The notes: a model not told the origin generated them from the sequence alone. Shown: positions 10,911 to 21,753, numbered from the stretch's first letter. The stretch is DNA of 64,000 nt from Pictodentalium vernedei (GCA_031216915.1 CM062297.1:532912971-532976970), one strand, 5' to 3'. A program made the numbers and translations.

Positions 10911-11449
10911 ATGATGGACGATAGCGAACTGACTGATTTCATTGTTCAAAATCAAAACAAAAATACGATGAAGAAAACTCTTTTGGATATGCGATTGTTC
11001 CAGCAATTTCTTAAAGCAAAGTACAGTTGCACGGGAGAAATAGCGGACATTGTATAAACAACTACTCAAGAATAAATACTCACCAGGAAAGAAACATCTC
11101 CTCTATTCTCTCAAATGAATCAACTTCGCGCGAATCGAATTTACAGATTCAGCCACAAATTCCGATAACAACTGTATCGAGTTTGTCAACGACGTCAACT
11201 TCAAGCCGTTCCCAAAGTACAACTGCACAATTTTCTGTGAATGCCATAACTACCAACCAACTATCGAACACCTCAAATTCCATGATCCAACAGCATCTTA
11301 TGAATATATTCGGAACAAGCACAATAAACAATCCGACCATAAGCATTGTGATCAACCATTGCAGTTGTTCCGCCTCAAAATCCAGCGATAACACCCAATC
11401 CACTTCGACAAATATTCTTCTTGATATTCCAACTGACAGCGAACAATAA
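10911..11449 (+). pseudogene. Crypton-like tyrosine-recombinase fossil
   Basis: The first frame (10911-11057, 48 codons, ATG ATG start) reads MMDDSELTDFIVQNQNKNTM, then KKTLLDMRLFQQFLK. This resembles the N-terminal DNA-binding stretch of KIAA1958/ZMYM2-like, Crypton-derived recombinases, which have NxNTxxKT...LFxxFL followed by I..IPP. It stops just after GEIADI, where the family would continue. A serine/threonine-rich frame shifted relative to it (about 11060-11449, ...MNIFGTSTINNPTISIVIN) recalls the low-complexity C-terminal tail of the same proteins. The catalytic core (R..HR..Y) is absent, which suggests an internal deletion. A decayed host gene of that class is the alternative. The N-terminal call is fair; the tail is a guess. 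Confidence 0.5.
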
Positions 11450-11769
11450 CTATGTACACATCCACACAAAGTTATAAGAAGTTGAACATGACTACTCATT
11501 CATGGTGATTGATTGAATTATTTCTTTAAAATGTGTTTATTTCCTTCATAAGTTCATATCTCCCCTCACTTGAACTTCCATTTGAAAACGAGCGTCATTG
11601 CTTTCCTTTCTGATGACGTCATAGTATCAGTTCATTCATTCATGTTTTTGTGTTCATGCGCCGATTTTTCCAACCGTCAAAACAAATTGAGCGACCTTGG
11701 GAAACTGCTCTTGGATGACGCAAGAGGGGTATTTGTGTTGCAGATATTATCAGGGAAATATAACTCACA

Positions 11770-11919
11770 CAATAGTTCTTTGCTTAGAGTAACGTACGAT
11801 GTTTATTCTCTCGTGGGATGCGGGGATTATTTTCACTCGGCTAGCGCCTCGTGAAAATAACCTTCCGCATCCCACTCGAGAATAAACATCGTACGTTACT
11901 CCAAGCAGTGAACTATTGT
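11770..11919. repeat. Near-perfect hairpin element L
   Basis: Arms of about 65 bp (AATAGTTCTTTGCTTAGAG, AACGTACGATGTTTATTCTC, GTGGGATGCGG, TATTTTCACTCGG) fold back around GCTAGCGC. About ten mismatches. No end motif links it to another family here. Confidence 0.75.
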
Positions 11920-11983
11920 CTATGTATCCTCTCAAGAGGGACCATATTATCACCAATACACATAAACATAACTAACTGCACGC

Positions 11984-12055
11984 TTGGAGCAAGGTGGCGC
12001 ATTGATTAGAGCTTTGTACTTCAGATCGAAAGGTCGCAGGTTCAGTACGAGAAGC
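11984..12055 (+). mobile_element. tRNA-like SINE head, isolated
   Basis: GGTGGCGCATTGATTAGAG (A-box-like) and GGTCGCAGGTTCAGTAC (B-box-like) are spaced as in a tRNA-derived pol III promoter. No family C body follows, so this is a different SINE or a truncated copy. Confidence 0.5.
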
Positions 12056-12273
12056 CTGGCACACCCTGACTCGAACAACGTAATGTAGGATTGTAGAGTG
12101 GACAACAACAGCGGTCAACGTTTCTATGACGTCACGTGCGTGTCGTGAAGTCACAAAGTCAATAGCAACGTCAATCGTTTCAACTTTCAAGAAAACTCAC
12201 CTTCCCCATCATTATTTCATCACATACCCATACTATATACCCATAGCCCTGTGTGTACATATATCACTGTATA
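12056..12273. other. No feature recognised
   Basis: Sequence between the SINE head and the Tc1 element; nothing identifiable. Confidence 0.4.
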
Positions 12274-13822
12274 TACTACTCAAAGTTTGCTAAGCACTAA
12301 ATATTTGACACATCATTGTGAAATTTGCATGTGACATATTTGCGATATGTTTGGTGGATATGATTGAGGAATGTATTGAGATGATCCCCAGTGTTTACAT
12401 TAGCTCTCTTGACAGGCAGACTTTTCGTGACAGTCATGGAAATCATGTCCCCCTTGATTTTCCTGACGTTTTCGTGTACTGTCTACATGTACATGACATG
12501 TGTAGGGTATTCAAACTTCATTTCAGCACAAACCCTTGTGATTTAATGATTGAATAGGGCAAATGCAAATGTAAGAAGACATTTGTGTGAAGCAGAAATG
12601 TGGCGAGCTGTAGGGGTGGTGGAGCAAGGGACTACCCATCGCCAGGTTGATGAAGCCCTTGGTATGCACCATACGGTGATCACCAGAGCCTGGGCAAGAT
12701 TTCAGCAGTATGGTACACCAGTAAGACGACATGGTGGTAGCAGAGACAGGGCAACATCTGCAACTGAAGACCGGTTTTTGACCATTCAGGTCCGTAGGAA
12801 CCGCTTTGCCACAGCAACCCAGCTTCGCAGTGATCTTCAGAATGGATCCGGGGTAAATGTGTCGACGCAGACTATCCGGGCAAGGTTGCACGAAGGCGGT
12901 CTCCAATCGAGAAGACCATGTATTCGCATTCCGCTGTCCCAAAACCACCGCCAGGCACGATATGAATGGGCCATGGACCACGTTGGATGGACCAGAGAAG
13001 ATTGGCGACCTGTCCTTTTTACAGATGAGTCAAGGTACATCCTAGACCACACAGATAGGCGTTCTAGGGTATGGAGAGGACCAGGAGAGCGATTCCATGC
13101 AGCTAACATTGCTGAGCATGACCGCTATGGTGGAAGTTCAATCATGGTCTGGGGCGGCATCAGCAGGAATGGACGTACAGAGCTCTGTGTCCTTGAACGT
13201 GGTACATTGACTGCACGGCGGTATATTGATGAGATCCTTTATGTCCATGTCAGATTGTATGCAGGTGCAGTGGGTGATAGATTCATTCTGATGGACGATA
13301 ATGCCCATCCTCATGTTGCACATGCTGTCGGGGAGTACCGACAGTGGGTGGTGATTGAGCGTATGGACTGGCCAGCAAGATCCTCCTGACCTCAATCCAA
13401 TCAAACATATCTGGAATGAGTTGCAGAAGTGTCCAGAAGCTTGGTGCCATGCTGGTCCAAGAATGGAACAACATCCCACAAAGGACCACCAGGAACCTGA
13501 TTGGGAGCATGAGAAGGCGCTGTCAAGCTGTAATTAACAGTAATGGGTCTCATACTCGATATTGAACCCATACCAGTTCGCTCCGTCAACTTTTTAGCAA
13601 ATTGAAAAATTTCCTCTTTTACCAATAATATCCATTTTCCATGGTTATCGTATTCAAAAGCTAAAAAATAATGTCAAACACAAATAAAATCTTAATTTCT
13701 GTACTTAAATCATTAAAGATATAATTAAATAAAAAATATATACACTTTTCATTACAATATTTCAACTAAAACGTACAACAGGTAGTTGGATATACTTGTT
13801 GCTTAGCAAACTTTGAGTAGTA
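12274..13822 (+). mobile_element. Tc1-like DNA transposon, near full length
   Basis: TA dinucleotides flank perfect inverted ends CTACTCAAAGTTTGCTAAGC (12276-12295) and GCTTAGCAAACTTTGAGTAG (13801-13820). Total about 1.55 kb, usual for Tc1-like elements. It contains one broken transposase frame (12550-13565). Confidence 0.9.
12550..13565 (+). pseudogene. Tc1-like transposase, broken
   Basis: DDE-type transposase of the Tc1 group. Visible parts are an N-terminal helix-turn-helix (MWRAVGVVEQGTTHRQV), VSTQTIRARLHEGGLQSRRP, first catalytic Asp in FTDESRY, WGGIS, and second Asp in MDDNAHPH. An extra base near 13385 shifts the frame before PDLNPIKHIWNEL. There the catalytic Glu of the usual PIEHIW is Lys. 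About 45 bases after NELQ are missing compared with relatives, and the end reads SNGSHTRY then TGA. The open frame begins after a stop with no ATG; the first in-frame ATG is 12597. Inactive on three counts. The family call is firm. Confidence 0.92.
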
Positions 13823-13879
13823 TATATACGATATCATACTTTTTATACTGTGGGTATACCACTTGCTGGATCTAGATGG

Positions 13880-13941
13880 ATGTCCGACACGAGGTGACCA
13901 TGGCTTGTGAAAGTGTCGTTAAATCCCAATAAATAAATAAA
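13880..13941 (+). mobile_element. SINE family C tail fragment
   Basis: GTCCGACACGAGGTGACC...GTGTCGTTAAATCCCAATAAATAAATA is the 3' end of the family with no body upstream: a 5'-truncated copy or the rest of a copy cut by an older event. Confidence 0.7.
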
Positions 13942-14106
13942 CGTATCGAGCTAGATGGAACCGAAATTTTGCACAGAAAAAAAAAATGCGCCCACAGAAA
14001 GCTCCTGTTCCTATGGGAATTCAACACTAGCTGCTACCCCAAAACTCCGGGTAATGGGGCCCCAATCGTCCCTGCTATACTACTTACGTTACGTTTTTGG
14101 GCAAGA

Positions 14107-14373
14107 GGCTTAATCCCAATCGCTCAAGTGGTAGCACGATGTCGCCATGTGGTAAGACATACTTCACGTTGATGGTAGACATGCCTCCGGTCGATGCTTA
14201 CCCCGCCCGCTCGTGTGGGGGTAAGTAAGTTGGAGATTCCGACGCTTACTCGCTGCTGCTCGATGGTTCTCTCCGGTAACTCCAGCTTCCTCCACCAGGC
14301 AGAAAAACTGTTCGACACTATACGACCATGTCTGTTGAATGAGTCCCCATCAAAGCATATTACAAACAAATAA
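14107..14373 (+). mobile_element. SINE family C, diverged copy
   Basis: Retains TTAATCCCAATCGC, GGTAAGACATACTTCACGTT, CTGCTCGATGGTTCTCTCCG, CCTCCACCAGGC and an AAATAAATAA end. Many substitutions; the head is not recognisable. Confidence 0.6.
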
Positions 14374-14390
14374 ATAACTGTACGCTCAAC

Positions 14391-14618
14391 TCATCACCTA
14401 ACACGACTACAAGACATTTGCAGATCAATTTTGAATTATATTTTTGTCAATTTTTGTTTGAATTCAAAAACATAGCTTATGATCCCTCACTGGAACGAGC
14501 TCAACGAGCTCGTTCAATTGAGAGGTCATGAGCTCTGTGGCTGTGACATGAAAAAAAAAATAAAATTTGAATATTGATTTTTGTGATTAACGCTGGGAAA
14601 ATATTTAAAAGTTTAAAT
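14391..14618 (+). mobile_element. TTAA MITE family A, old copy A3
   Basis: The core (AACATAGCTTATGATCCCTC, GAACGAGCTCAACGAGCTCG) and arms align with family A, but the TTAA ends have decayed (CTCATCACCTAACACGAC at the left). Same old subtype as 32480-32738. Confidence 0.65.
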
Positions 14619-15000
14619 TATCTGGGTTTGAGTGTTCCCATAAGGTTTGATCAGCTGTAATTTTGAAGCAAGAAGTAGAAAATAACACTGAATGGTAATA
14701 TTTGTAGATCAAGTGCACAGAGTCAGCCAGCAAACCCAAAATGACAAAATATCACATATTTCGCGTTTTGGGGCTCTACCACCACCTCCCCACATTTGTA
14801 GAGTTGATCATATCTGGTCGATAGCCAGCAACAGTCGTCGACCGCCACAATGTAACTATATCTTTAGAGGGTGGCCGTAATAGCGAGCTTGATGAAATGA
14901 TATTTAGGGCTTATAAAGCCACGTATGTAAGTCAGTAAATTTAGAAGATCTCCACTTCTCGTAGACTGACATCTTCGGACAACCATGACCATCACATTAT
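14619..15000. other. No feature recognised
   Basis: AT-rich sequence with a short frame at 14692-14880 lacking any recognisable domain. Confidence 0.4.
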
Positions 15001-15011
15001 ACGTACAGTAC

Positions 15012-15013
15012 AT

Positions 15014-15060
<47 letters not shown>

Positions 15061-15444
15061 TTAGGGTTTAACGACACTTTAACAGCTAAGGTCATATCGT
15101 GTCGGTGACAGTTTTACGGGTGGGGGAAGCCGGAGTACCCGGAGAGAACCACCGAGCAACGACGAGCAGCTGCCAGCTCCCCAACATAGTAACTTTACAC
15201 TGCAGCACAGGCAGGGTTAGATTGGTTGAAGACATGCGCACCATCGACGTGGAGTTCGCCTTAATACACGGCGCCATCGTGCCCCCATGTGGAGAATCGG
15301 GGTTAAGTGCCTTGCCCAAGGACACAACGCGGGAGTCCCAATCGATCGCTCAGACGGTCACCCACCCAAGGACTAATCGGGCTCGACGTTGCATAACGTC
15401 GGTGATCTGACGAGAACCGGTTACCGCAACACCACCGCGCCCCC
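15012..15444 (-). mobile_element. SINE with 5S-rRNA-like head, full length
   Basis: Flanked by direct repeats ACGTACAGTAC (15001-15011) and ACGTACAATAC (15445-15455). Minus-strand order: GGGGCGCGGTGGT start, 5S-rRNA-like block (15346-15424), shared family C body (CTTGGGCAAGGCAC...), then tail GTCGTTAAACCC and a long (AAAT)n. Other copies have a tRNA-like head in place of the 5S block. Because the target duplications enclose the 5S part, it moved as part of the SINE. Confidence 0.85.
15346..15424 (-). pseudogene. 5S rRNA-derived promoter segment within SINE
   Basis: Minus strand reads CCGGTTCTCGTCAGATCACC, GACGTTATGCAACGTCGAGC, CCGATTAGTCCTTGGGTGGG, TGACCGTCTG. Animal 5S rRNA has CCGGTTCTCGTCCGATCACC, GAAGTTAAGCAACGTCGGGC, CCGGTTAGTACTTGGATGGG, TGACCGCCTG. 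The A box, intermediate element and C box of the internal pol III promoter are all covered with few changes. The first 40 and last 25 bases of 5S RNA are not evident, so this is a SINE promoter and not a 5S gene. Confidence 0.88.
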
Positions 15445-15455
15445 ACGTACAATAC

Positions 15456-16349
15456 AGGAGTTTAATATGAGAGGGGCCGGATTTCTTCCGCATTCTCCGT
15501 ATAAATGAACAGTGAAATTCCCCATTGAACTGATCAGCTTGGTTTCTCTGACCCACCATATACTAATAATACCTTCCAATTAGCATCTCAGACTAATTTC
15601 TTAAAATTTTACATGGATATATGTCGATGCTGAACTGCCATAAAATATATTTTGATAGGTTTTAATCCAGAGCGAGTTACCAGAGCTGTTTTAACCTCCT
15701 CAAATTGCAGGGACCCCAATAGATCTGGGGTTCCTGACAAACTGTCAGGCACCAATGATCTTTTAAGGTCCCTGGAATTGTGATATGGTTTTCTCAAAGC
15801 CGACAAGTTTTAGTCACACCAGTGGATTATCAACCCCAGAAAAGGCCAATTCATAATTTCCGTAAGTTTTGTTGGCATGGGAGTGAAGATTGAAAAAAAT
15901 AGTCTTGAAAACACATTAATGAAATGTTCTTACCAAAGCAATGATTTAGGCTGAAAAGGCTGTTCCTCGCTGTATACGCGATGTGAGTGTTGCGAGCGAA
16001 TTGATGAAACATTAATTAACCAGTTGGCTTCTCACTTTGTAATTTTTACTGAATGATGCCTACAACTTGAGCCTTGCTGTCGAATAACGACAATAATTGA
16101 CGAAATTGAATTCAATGTCCAAAGTGAAAAATACAATCGGTGAATACAATTTTGACATATTTGATTTCTTGCGTCAAAATTACAATCAGTGAATTTTTGT
16201 TTTATTAAATTTTCACATTTTATCTTTACTTGTGGTTGCGATACTCAGGCTTCAGACTCTGTCAAAACCTTAGACTAAGAAAAATGTCAATTATTGCCTA
16301 ATCACAAGGTTGCCATTGCGTCCAGTGTGTAAGAGTTTTTACACACTAG
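15456..16349. other. No gene recognised
   Basis: AT-rich unique-looking sequence. A short hairpin TGTGTAAGAG...TTTTTACACA lies near 16326-16346. Nothing else supportable. Confidence 0.4.
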
Positions 16350-16680
16350 ACGTGATGCAAGCGCGAGGCTCGGTGATTATGGTATTGGACTTCAAATCGA
16401 AAGGGGAAACTGCATTGTGTCCTTGGGCGTGGCATTTGATCCCGTTTGCCCACGTGGGGGGGGGGGGGGGCACGGTGCTGCGCTGTACTAAGGCACACTG
16501 CACGTCGATGGTGCACTTGTCTTCAACCGATGCTAACCCTTCCTGTGCGGAGTTAGTACGTTGGGGAGTCTGACAATTGCTCCCAGATGGTCGGCACTCC
16601 GATTTCCTCCACCCGTAAAAACTCTCCGACAAGAGGTGACTCCGCCTGTCAAAAGTGTCGTTAAACCCCAATAAATAAAT
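16350..16680 (+). mobile_element. SINE family C copy with a 15-G expansion
   Basis: Head GAGGCTCGGTGATTATGG...TTCAAATCGAAAGG, body CTGCATTGTGTCCTTGGGCG, CACTGCACGTCGATGGTGCA, tail GTGTCGTTAAACCCCAATAA. Where other copies read CCCACGTGGGGGCACGG this one has 15 G (16456-16470). No clear target duplication. Confidence 0.85.
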
Positions 16681-16711
16681 ACTCCACTGTTTGGGCTGTT
16701 TACATAACTAG

Positions 16712-16790
16712 TGCTAGTGCCCAATTGAGTTCATATTCACTCAACCCAGTTGATTTGGGTTGCTTTTAAACCAACTGATTTTAGAGCGTG
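16712..16790. repeat. Half copy of palindromic repeat I
   Basis: GAGTTCATATTCACTCAACCCAGTTGATTTGGGTTG...AACTGATTTT matches one arm of 45081-45194. Confidence 0.6.
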
Positions 16791-17434
16791 TTCGATTGGA
16801 TAATGGCACTGGTCTATCGTGATAGAGCCTCGTCGGGAAAGATCGCGACGCACCCGAACACTCCGGTAGCGCCATTTGTGGGGTTGATTCTGTTATAGGA
16901 TAATGTCCTATCGCGTTGGGCGTAAACTTGTTTTCTCCAATGCAGAGAGGGATACTCTCGGTGTAGGCCACGTATTCCTGGGAAGTGTTCGAGATCAGCA
17001 AGTCCACGAAGCTCCCGCTACGGGATCATATTATATAACCCTCGCCATTCAGCCAATAAGTTGTAGAACGTGCTTGGTGAAACGAAACACATTAGCTTAT
17101 ATATACACCTGGAACTTAATTAAGCACCCCTTGTTTTTTCGCTGTAGTGTTAATAGAAACTGTCATTACTTTCATGCTATCTTTCAGATGGCCAAAAGTG
17201 GTTGTTTGCGGGAAGAATGGTCTATTGACAAATGAAATACAACACAATGATAAAAATATGCAGTATTTTAATGGGGCTAAATACATATATCTGTCACTAA
17301 TGTTTTTGAAGGAAAAATGTTCTGTCGTTAGTATGGTGCTGGAACGGTCCATGATGAAACAATTCCCGTAATTACTGACAAAAGACAAAAAACTGTTACT
17401 TGTGGTCTCCTGGACACAATAGCAGTACCTGGGG
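16791..17434. other. No gene recognised
   Basis: Open frames on both strands (16903-17235, 17116-17457) have no recognisable domain and overlap each other. Not called. Confidence 0.4.
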
Positions 17435-18449
17435 TCAGTAGCGAGTGTATCTACCACGTGCCCGGATGATAGTCTGAATCATCTTCCTAATGAGCCTTCT
17501 GATACGATCCAAAGGCTACTGCTGCCTCTCCTCATGCAATGCAGCTTCCAAATAGGCCAAATTCTGTACAGGCGGATCCCTTGCTTGCACACGACGTCCT
17601 AGAAAGTCCCAGATGTGTTCTAAGGGATTCAAATCGGGGCTCATAAAAAGCCAAGATAGTGTTGTAATAGCGTTGTTCTAATAGAATCCTCTTACAGCAT
17701 GGGAACGATGTGACCTTGCATTGCCGTCCATGAATACAGGGCGAGTAGCCAACGGGTGGTTGTCAAAATGAGGCACGACAACCGGAATGAGAATGTCCCG
17801 GATGTACTGATGACCATTGAGATTCCCACGTACAGTCACCATATCAAGTTTACAATCATGAAAGAGGCTTCCCCAGATCATTATTGATCCTTCACTATAA
17901 GGAACAGTAGGTCTGATGTCCCTGGGCACGTAAGCAGTATTCCTATGCCCCCACACTCTCATGCGACCATGTGTAACATGAAGCACGAACCTACTCTCGT
18001 CCGACCAATGGACTCTCCTCCAAGTCCTGAGATTCCAATGTTGTCGTGTCATACACCACTCCAAACGTCGTCTTTGATGCTGATCGGAAAGCGCTGGACG
18101 CTTGTTGACCATTCTGGGCCTCATACCCAGCGCTTTGAGACGGTTTCGGACAGTCCTGTTGCACAAACGCCTGTTGGGGAGCCAAAGGCGTTTCAAAGCC
18201 CCACTTGAAGCAAAGGGTTCACGCATAACGAGGCGTGCCAGACTCTGATTATCCCGAGGAGAGGTCTTTTGGGGTTGTCCAGGCCTTGGTCGGTCCTACA
18301 TCGTTGGTTTGTTGATATTTTCGGACAAGTCTGTTGATGACAGGATGACTATACACAAGTTCCCGTCCAACAGCTTTGAATGACATGTCTATTGAATGCA
18401 TGCCAACGGTTTGCCATTTTAGTGCCTCTGACAGTCTCCCCCTTGCCAT
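17435..18449 (-). pseudogene. Second Tc1-like transposase, broken
   Basis: Minus-strand DDE transposase relic. The N-terminus MARGRLSEALKWQTVGMHSI with a helix-turn-helix is open from 18449 to 18249. A frame change separates it from 18226-17678, which carries LCNRTVRNRLKALGMRPR, the first catalytic Asp in HWSDESRFV, then WGHRNTAYVPRD and IMIWGS. The second Asp is replaced by Gly (MDGNARSH, expected MDDNARSH). The C-terminal part after another break gives SPDLNPLEHIWDFLGRRVQA with the catalytic Glu kept, one internal stop, and the end RGRYTRY then TGA at 17435. Near full length but with at least three inactivating changes. I could not find its terminal inverted repeats. Confidence 0.9.
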
Positions 18450-19059
18450 GTCAACATTTATTGATACAAGAAGTGACAAAGGTTCTTGTTTTATACCCAG
18501 ATATTGCATGTGGATGATAGTGTTTTTTTGTGACTTTCGTGGGAAGCATGCTTCACGTGGACGAGGGTAAGTGTTTGTGGCACACTATCAACCAGAAACA
18601 TCATTTTTCACTAGATGAAATGTACCGCAAGACACAGCAAGCATTAAAACATAATAATCAGTAACAGCAGCTTCACTGTCACGAAACATTTCACGGGGTG
18701 CTCAGTTAAGTTCCAGGCTTATATTAATGAAGTTGTTGTGATGGATCTTGTATTTCGAATTGGGAAGGATACAGGAAAATTGGAACCAGCTTGGATGATT
18801 GAGAATTTAAAACAGAAAAAAGAACAAAATTCCAGTCTCACTCCAGTGACATGCTGATGTGATTAATGATCAGGTTAGGATCATTCAGACAAATGGGAAG
18901 AATTTAAAAATATTGTTTATTCATTTAATATTCGCTATGTTTCGTAACAAATTACCTCAAATTTGTGTATAGATCTTGGGGTATATAATCGTATTAAGTC
19001 TATAGTATACACAAAGTTCGCATTTGTCAGCTGCAATATTTTTTTCTAAATAAAAATTT
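18450..19059. other. No gene recognised
   Basis: Should contain the 5' end of the Tc1-like element, but no inverted repeat could be matched to the 17.4-kb side. The rest is AT-rich and featureless. Confidence 0.4.
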
Positions 19060-19145
19060 CAGCATTTTGTAAAACTTCTACTTATAGCGTTTCGTTCGAA
19101 CGAGCTCGATGAGCTCGTTGCAATGAGAGGTCATAAGATGTGGTG
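19060..19145 (+). mobile_element. TTAA MITE family A, core remnant A4
   Basis: Only the hairpin core survives: CGAACGAGCTCGATGAGCTCGTTGCAATGAGAGGTCATAAG-like sequence. Arms and TTAA ends are not recognisable. Confidence 0.5.
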
Positions 19146-19483
19146 GTTTATCTTTCCGAAAATATCATCTTCCACGATGAAACAAGAAGCACTGGCAAAC
19201 TTTCAGTTCATCAACCAACATTTTCTGCATCCGGTTATAAAATGAGCTGAAGGTTTGTGGAGAATCCAACCGCTGCGGTTCAGCGATAATCGACTTTTCC
19301 AACGCCATATCCCTCTAAAGAATGTTAACTAAGAAATATGAAGTTTAGTTTACTCGCCCATGATGAAATACAGCAGGGGTTCTGGCACTGACTGTCCGGA
19401 TAACAGCGAGCAAAGAGACTCATAAAATCTGAGTATTTGTTTTTAGGGCCCCATGGTACCCTATGAACGTGGGTCACGTTTGT

Positions 19484-19680
19484 TAACAGCGAAAAAACAA
19501 GTTCTGTTTTATTGGTAAAATTGGATCCGGAACCAACGCCTGGGGTTGCAGTCCTCTAGAGTAGGCAATATGGGTTTAAACTATTGCCTAAACTTGACTT
19601 CATAACTATATTGCGGTCATTATGTAGCCAAAGATGCTGAAAATGACCTTAAACATCAATAAATAAATGAATAAATGAAT
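19484..19680 (+). mobile_element. SINE-like family D, copy 1
   Basis: AAACAAGTTCTGTTTTATTGG, GCCTGGGGTTGCAGTCCTCT, GGCAATATGGGTTTAAAC, then GACCTTAAACATCAATAAAT. Shared with copies at 33.1, 33.7, 38.1, 39.2, 41.1 and 46.9 kb. The head is not tRNA-like as far as I can see. Confidence 0.7.
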
Positions 19681-19776
19681 TTGTTTCTAGTGAAGTTTTA
19701 TCTTCATGAATAGGCAGACGACTCTTGACAACAAAAACCGGCTGGACAGCCACTAAGTTTTGGGCAGCATGTGGAG

Positions 19777-20042
19777 TTAAATAAATTCACTCTTAGGCCA
19801 CACAAAATAAATTAATTGATTCTCATGCAATTTTTTTTCAGATTTAGTGAGGGAGGGGGGGGGGGGTATTTTTATTTTTCTTTTGCAAAAAGTGAGCAAA
19901 CATGTTAAGTTAAGTAAATTCACTCTTAGGCCACACAAAATAAATTAATTGATTCTCATGCAATTTTTTTTCAAATTAGTGAGGGAGGGAGGGGGGTATT
20001 TTTATTTTTTATTTTTCTTTTGCAAAAAGTGAGCAAACATGG
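19777..20042 (+). repeat. Tandem duplication, two 133-bp units
   Basis: Units start TTAAATAAATTCACTCTTAGG (19777) and TTAAGTAAATTCACTCTTAGG (19910) and end TTTTGCAAAAAGTGAGCAAA. They differ at a handful of places, chiefly in the G run. A recent tandem duplication. Confidence 0.9.
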
Positions 20043-20223
20043 ATAGGATTCAGGCTGTGTTTTTACGTACAGAAATGAAGAAAGTGCATTACTTCATTTT
20101 TAATTTGAAAAATAAAACATTCCTCTAAAAACAAACTGTAGGTACTGCAATTCAAAGGCCTCATATTCTTTCGATGCTCTTCGTATTATCTTTGAAGTAA
20201 AAGTATTTAATCTATGGGGATTT

Positions 20224-20278
20224 GTCTCGTTACAATTTATAGGAGAGTGTAGGCACTCTCCCATAAATTGTAACGAGG
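20224..20278. repeat. Hairpin repeat H, copy 1
   Basis: CTCGTTACAATTTATAGGAG pairs with CTCCCATAAATTGTAACGAG around AGTGTAGGCACT. Related to 54677-54730. Confidence 0.7.
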
Positions 20279-21753
20279 CAAAAATATTGGAGACGCAACT
20301 AAATAACTATGCATCAATTAGAAAATGTAAAACGCTTCGAGTCTCCCTGGGTTTGTACTAATATTGGAAGACACGCTGAAAGGCAATACAAATACTCAAT
20401 GAGGTGGTTCAAATTCAATGAGGGATTGTCTGAGAATCTAAACACTTTTTAGCCTTATTTCCGAAGCTTGGGCATTTTTTTTTAAAAATGTTTTTTTGAA
20501 AGCGCATTTGAAGTGGCGATCCATTTCAAAGCATTATGTCTATTTTACTTGGTATTATGATGGTTAATCTCTATTAACCTACTAGGTTTATTTTCTCATT
20601 AAATTTGACTCTAACCAGTTCAATTTAAAGGAGAACGTTTAATTATTCCACAATAATTAATGATGCAACCTCGGAACTACGAAACGGTATCCTATGCACA
20701 TTTTGATTTCGGGTATGACAAGTTAGATTGAATACAGGAAAGACGATAGTGGAAAACTGATCTCCTGGAACCAGTAATCGCCCTTCCTCTGGTGAAATCA
20801 AAAAAGATTTTGCTTCTCTTCGTTTTCTGTTGTCAACGTAAATTGATCCGAAATGAAAATTCGATATCTCCGAACCAATGCGTCAATGAATAAAAAAGAT
20901 TAGGTTCTATTTGCGAATGAGCCCTCTTCATCCCAAACTCCCATGCTTTTCATAAAACAGACAATGATGAACTCTTTTATTTTCCACCTCGTGCCAATGC
21001 ATGTGTGCGCGCCATCTGCAAAATCTAATTTTCATGAACAATGTCACGTGATATCACATGTATTACCATGGAAAACGCATCTATTCGGTTGATTGGCAGA
21101 TGATGGTGGAATGTGATCTTTTTAATTGGAGAAAAAAATTACAATTGCTTATTAAATTCATACTGTTATTAAATTCGACCCTATTATTTTTTCCAGGGGA
21201 GTTTCTAGCAGAAATTATAACGAGAAAGCGGGTGCGATGTTTAATGGAGGTTTGTCGCTTTGATGAGAGAATACACGGCATGCGTTCTTGTATCGATTAG
21301 GTAGGTTCTCTCTGATTACAGGAGCAGAGAGATTGGGAGACTGTGTATATAGGGGAACTCATAACTGGTTTGTTTTATCACTATTTAGATCGAAACGGAG
21401 AGTTGTCTGCCAGCTTGTGATTCATATTCTCTCCAAGAGTTAAGCGAGCAGGAAAACATATGTCCATCTTCTGTGCAGTACGGATAATTTTGTGTATTGG
21501 TTACTATCAAGGATCGGTTTGTACGCTGTTCGTGATAGAAGCAAATTTCCAACATGATTGTTTACTGTGCAAAGGTACATTGTGATGGAATGAAATGATG
21601 AGTGGAAACTCTTCAGTTTTCCGTCGCTTTACCATTGAATCAGTTCCATTTAATAATTGTATTCTATTGTTTTCTTTATGATATTATTGCAAACCATTAG
21701 AATTCAATATGGATTAGATTCTGATGGAATTTACAGACAGCAACTCAACGATA
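20279..21753. other. Mostly unique sequence upstream of the Cav3-like exon
   Basis: I see none of the window's repeat families here, unlike the flanks, as expected of the 5' region of a host gene. Transcription start, promoter and 5' UTR introns cannot be fixed by eye. The frame at 21058-21300 has no recognisable domain. Confidence 0.4.

Noticed and set aside
15346-15424. A true 5S rRNA gene
   Set aside because: The 5' and 3' ends of 5S RNA are missing and the segment lies inside a SINE's target duplications.
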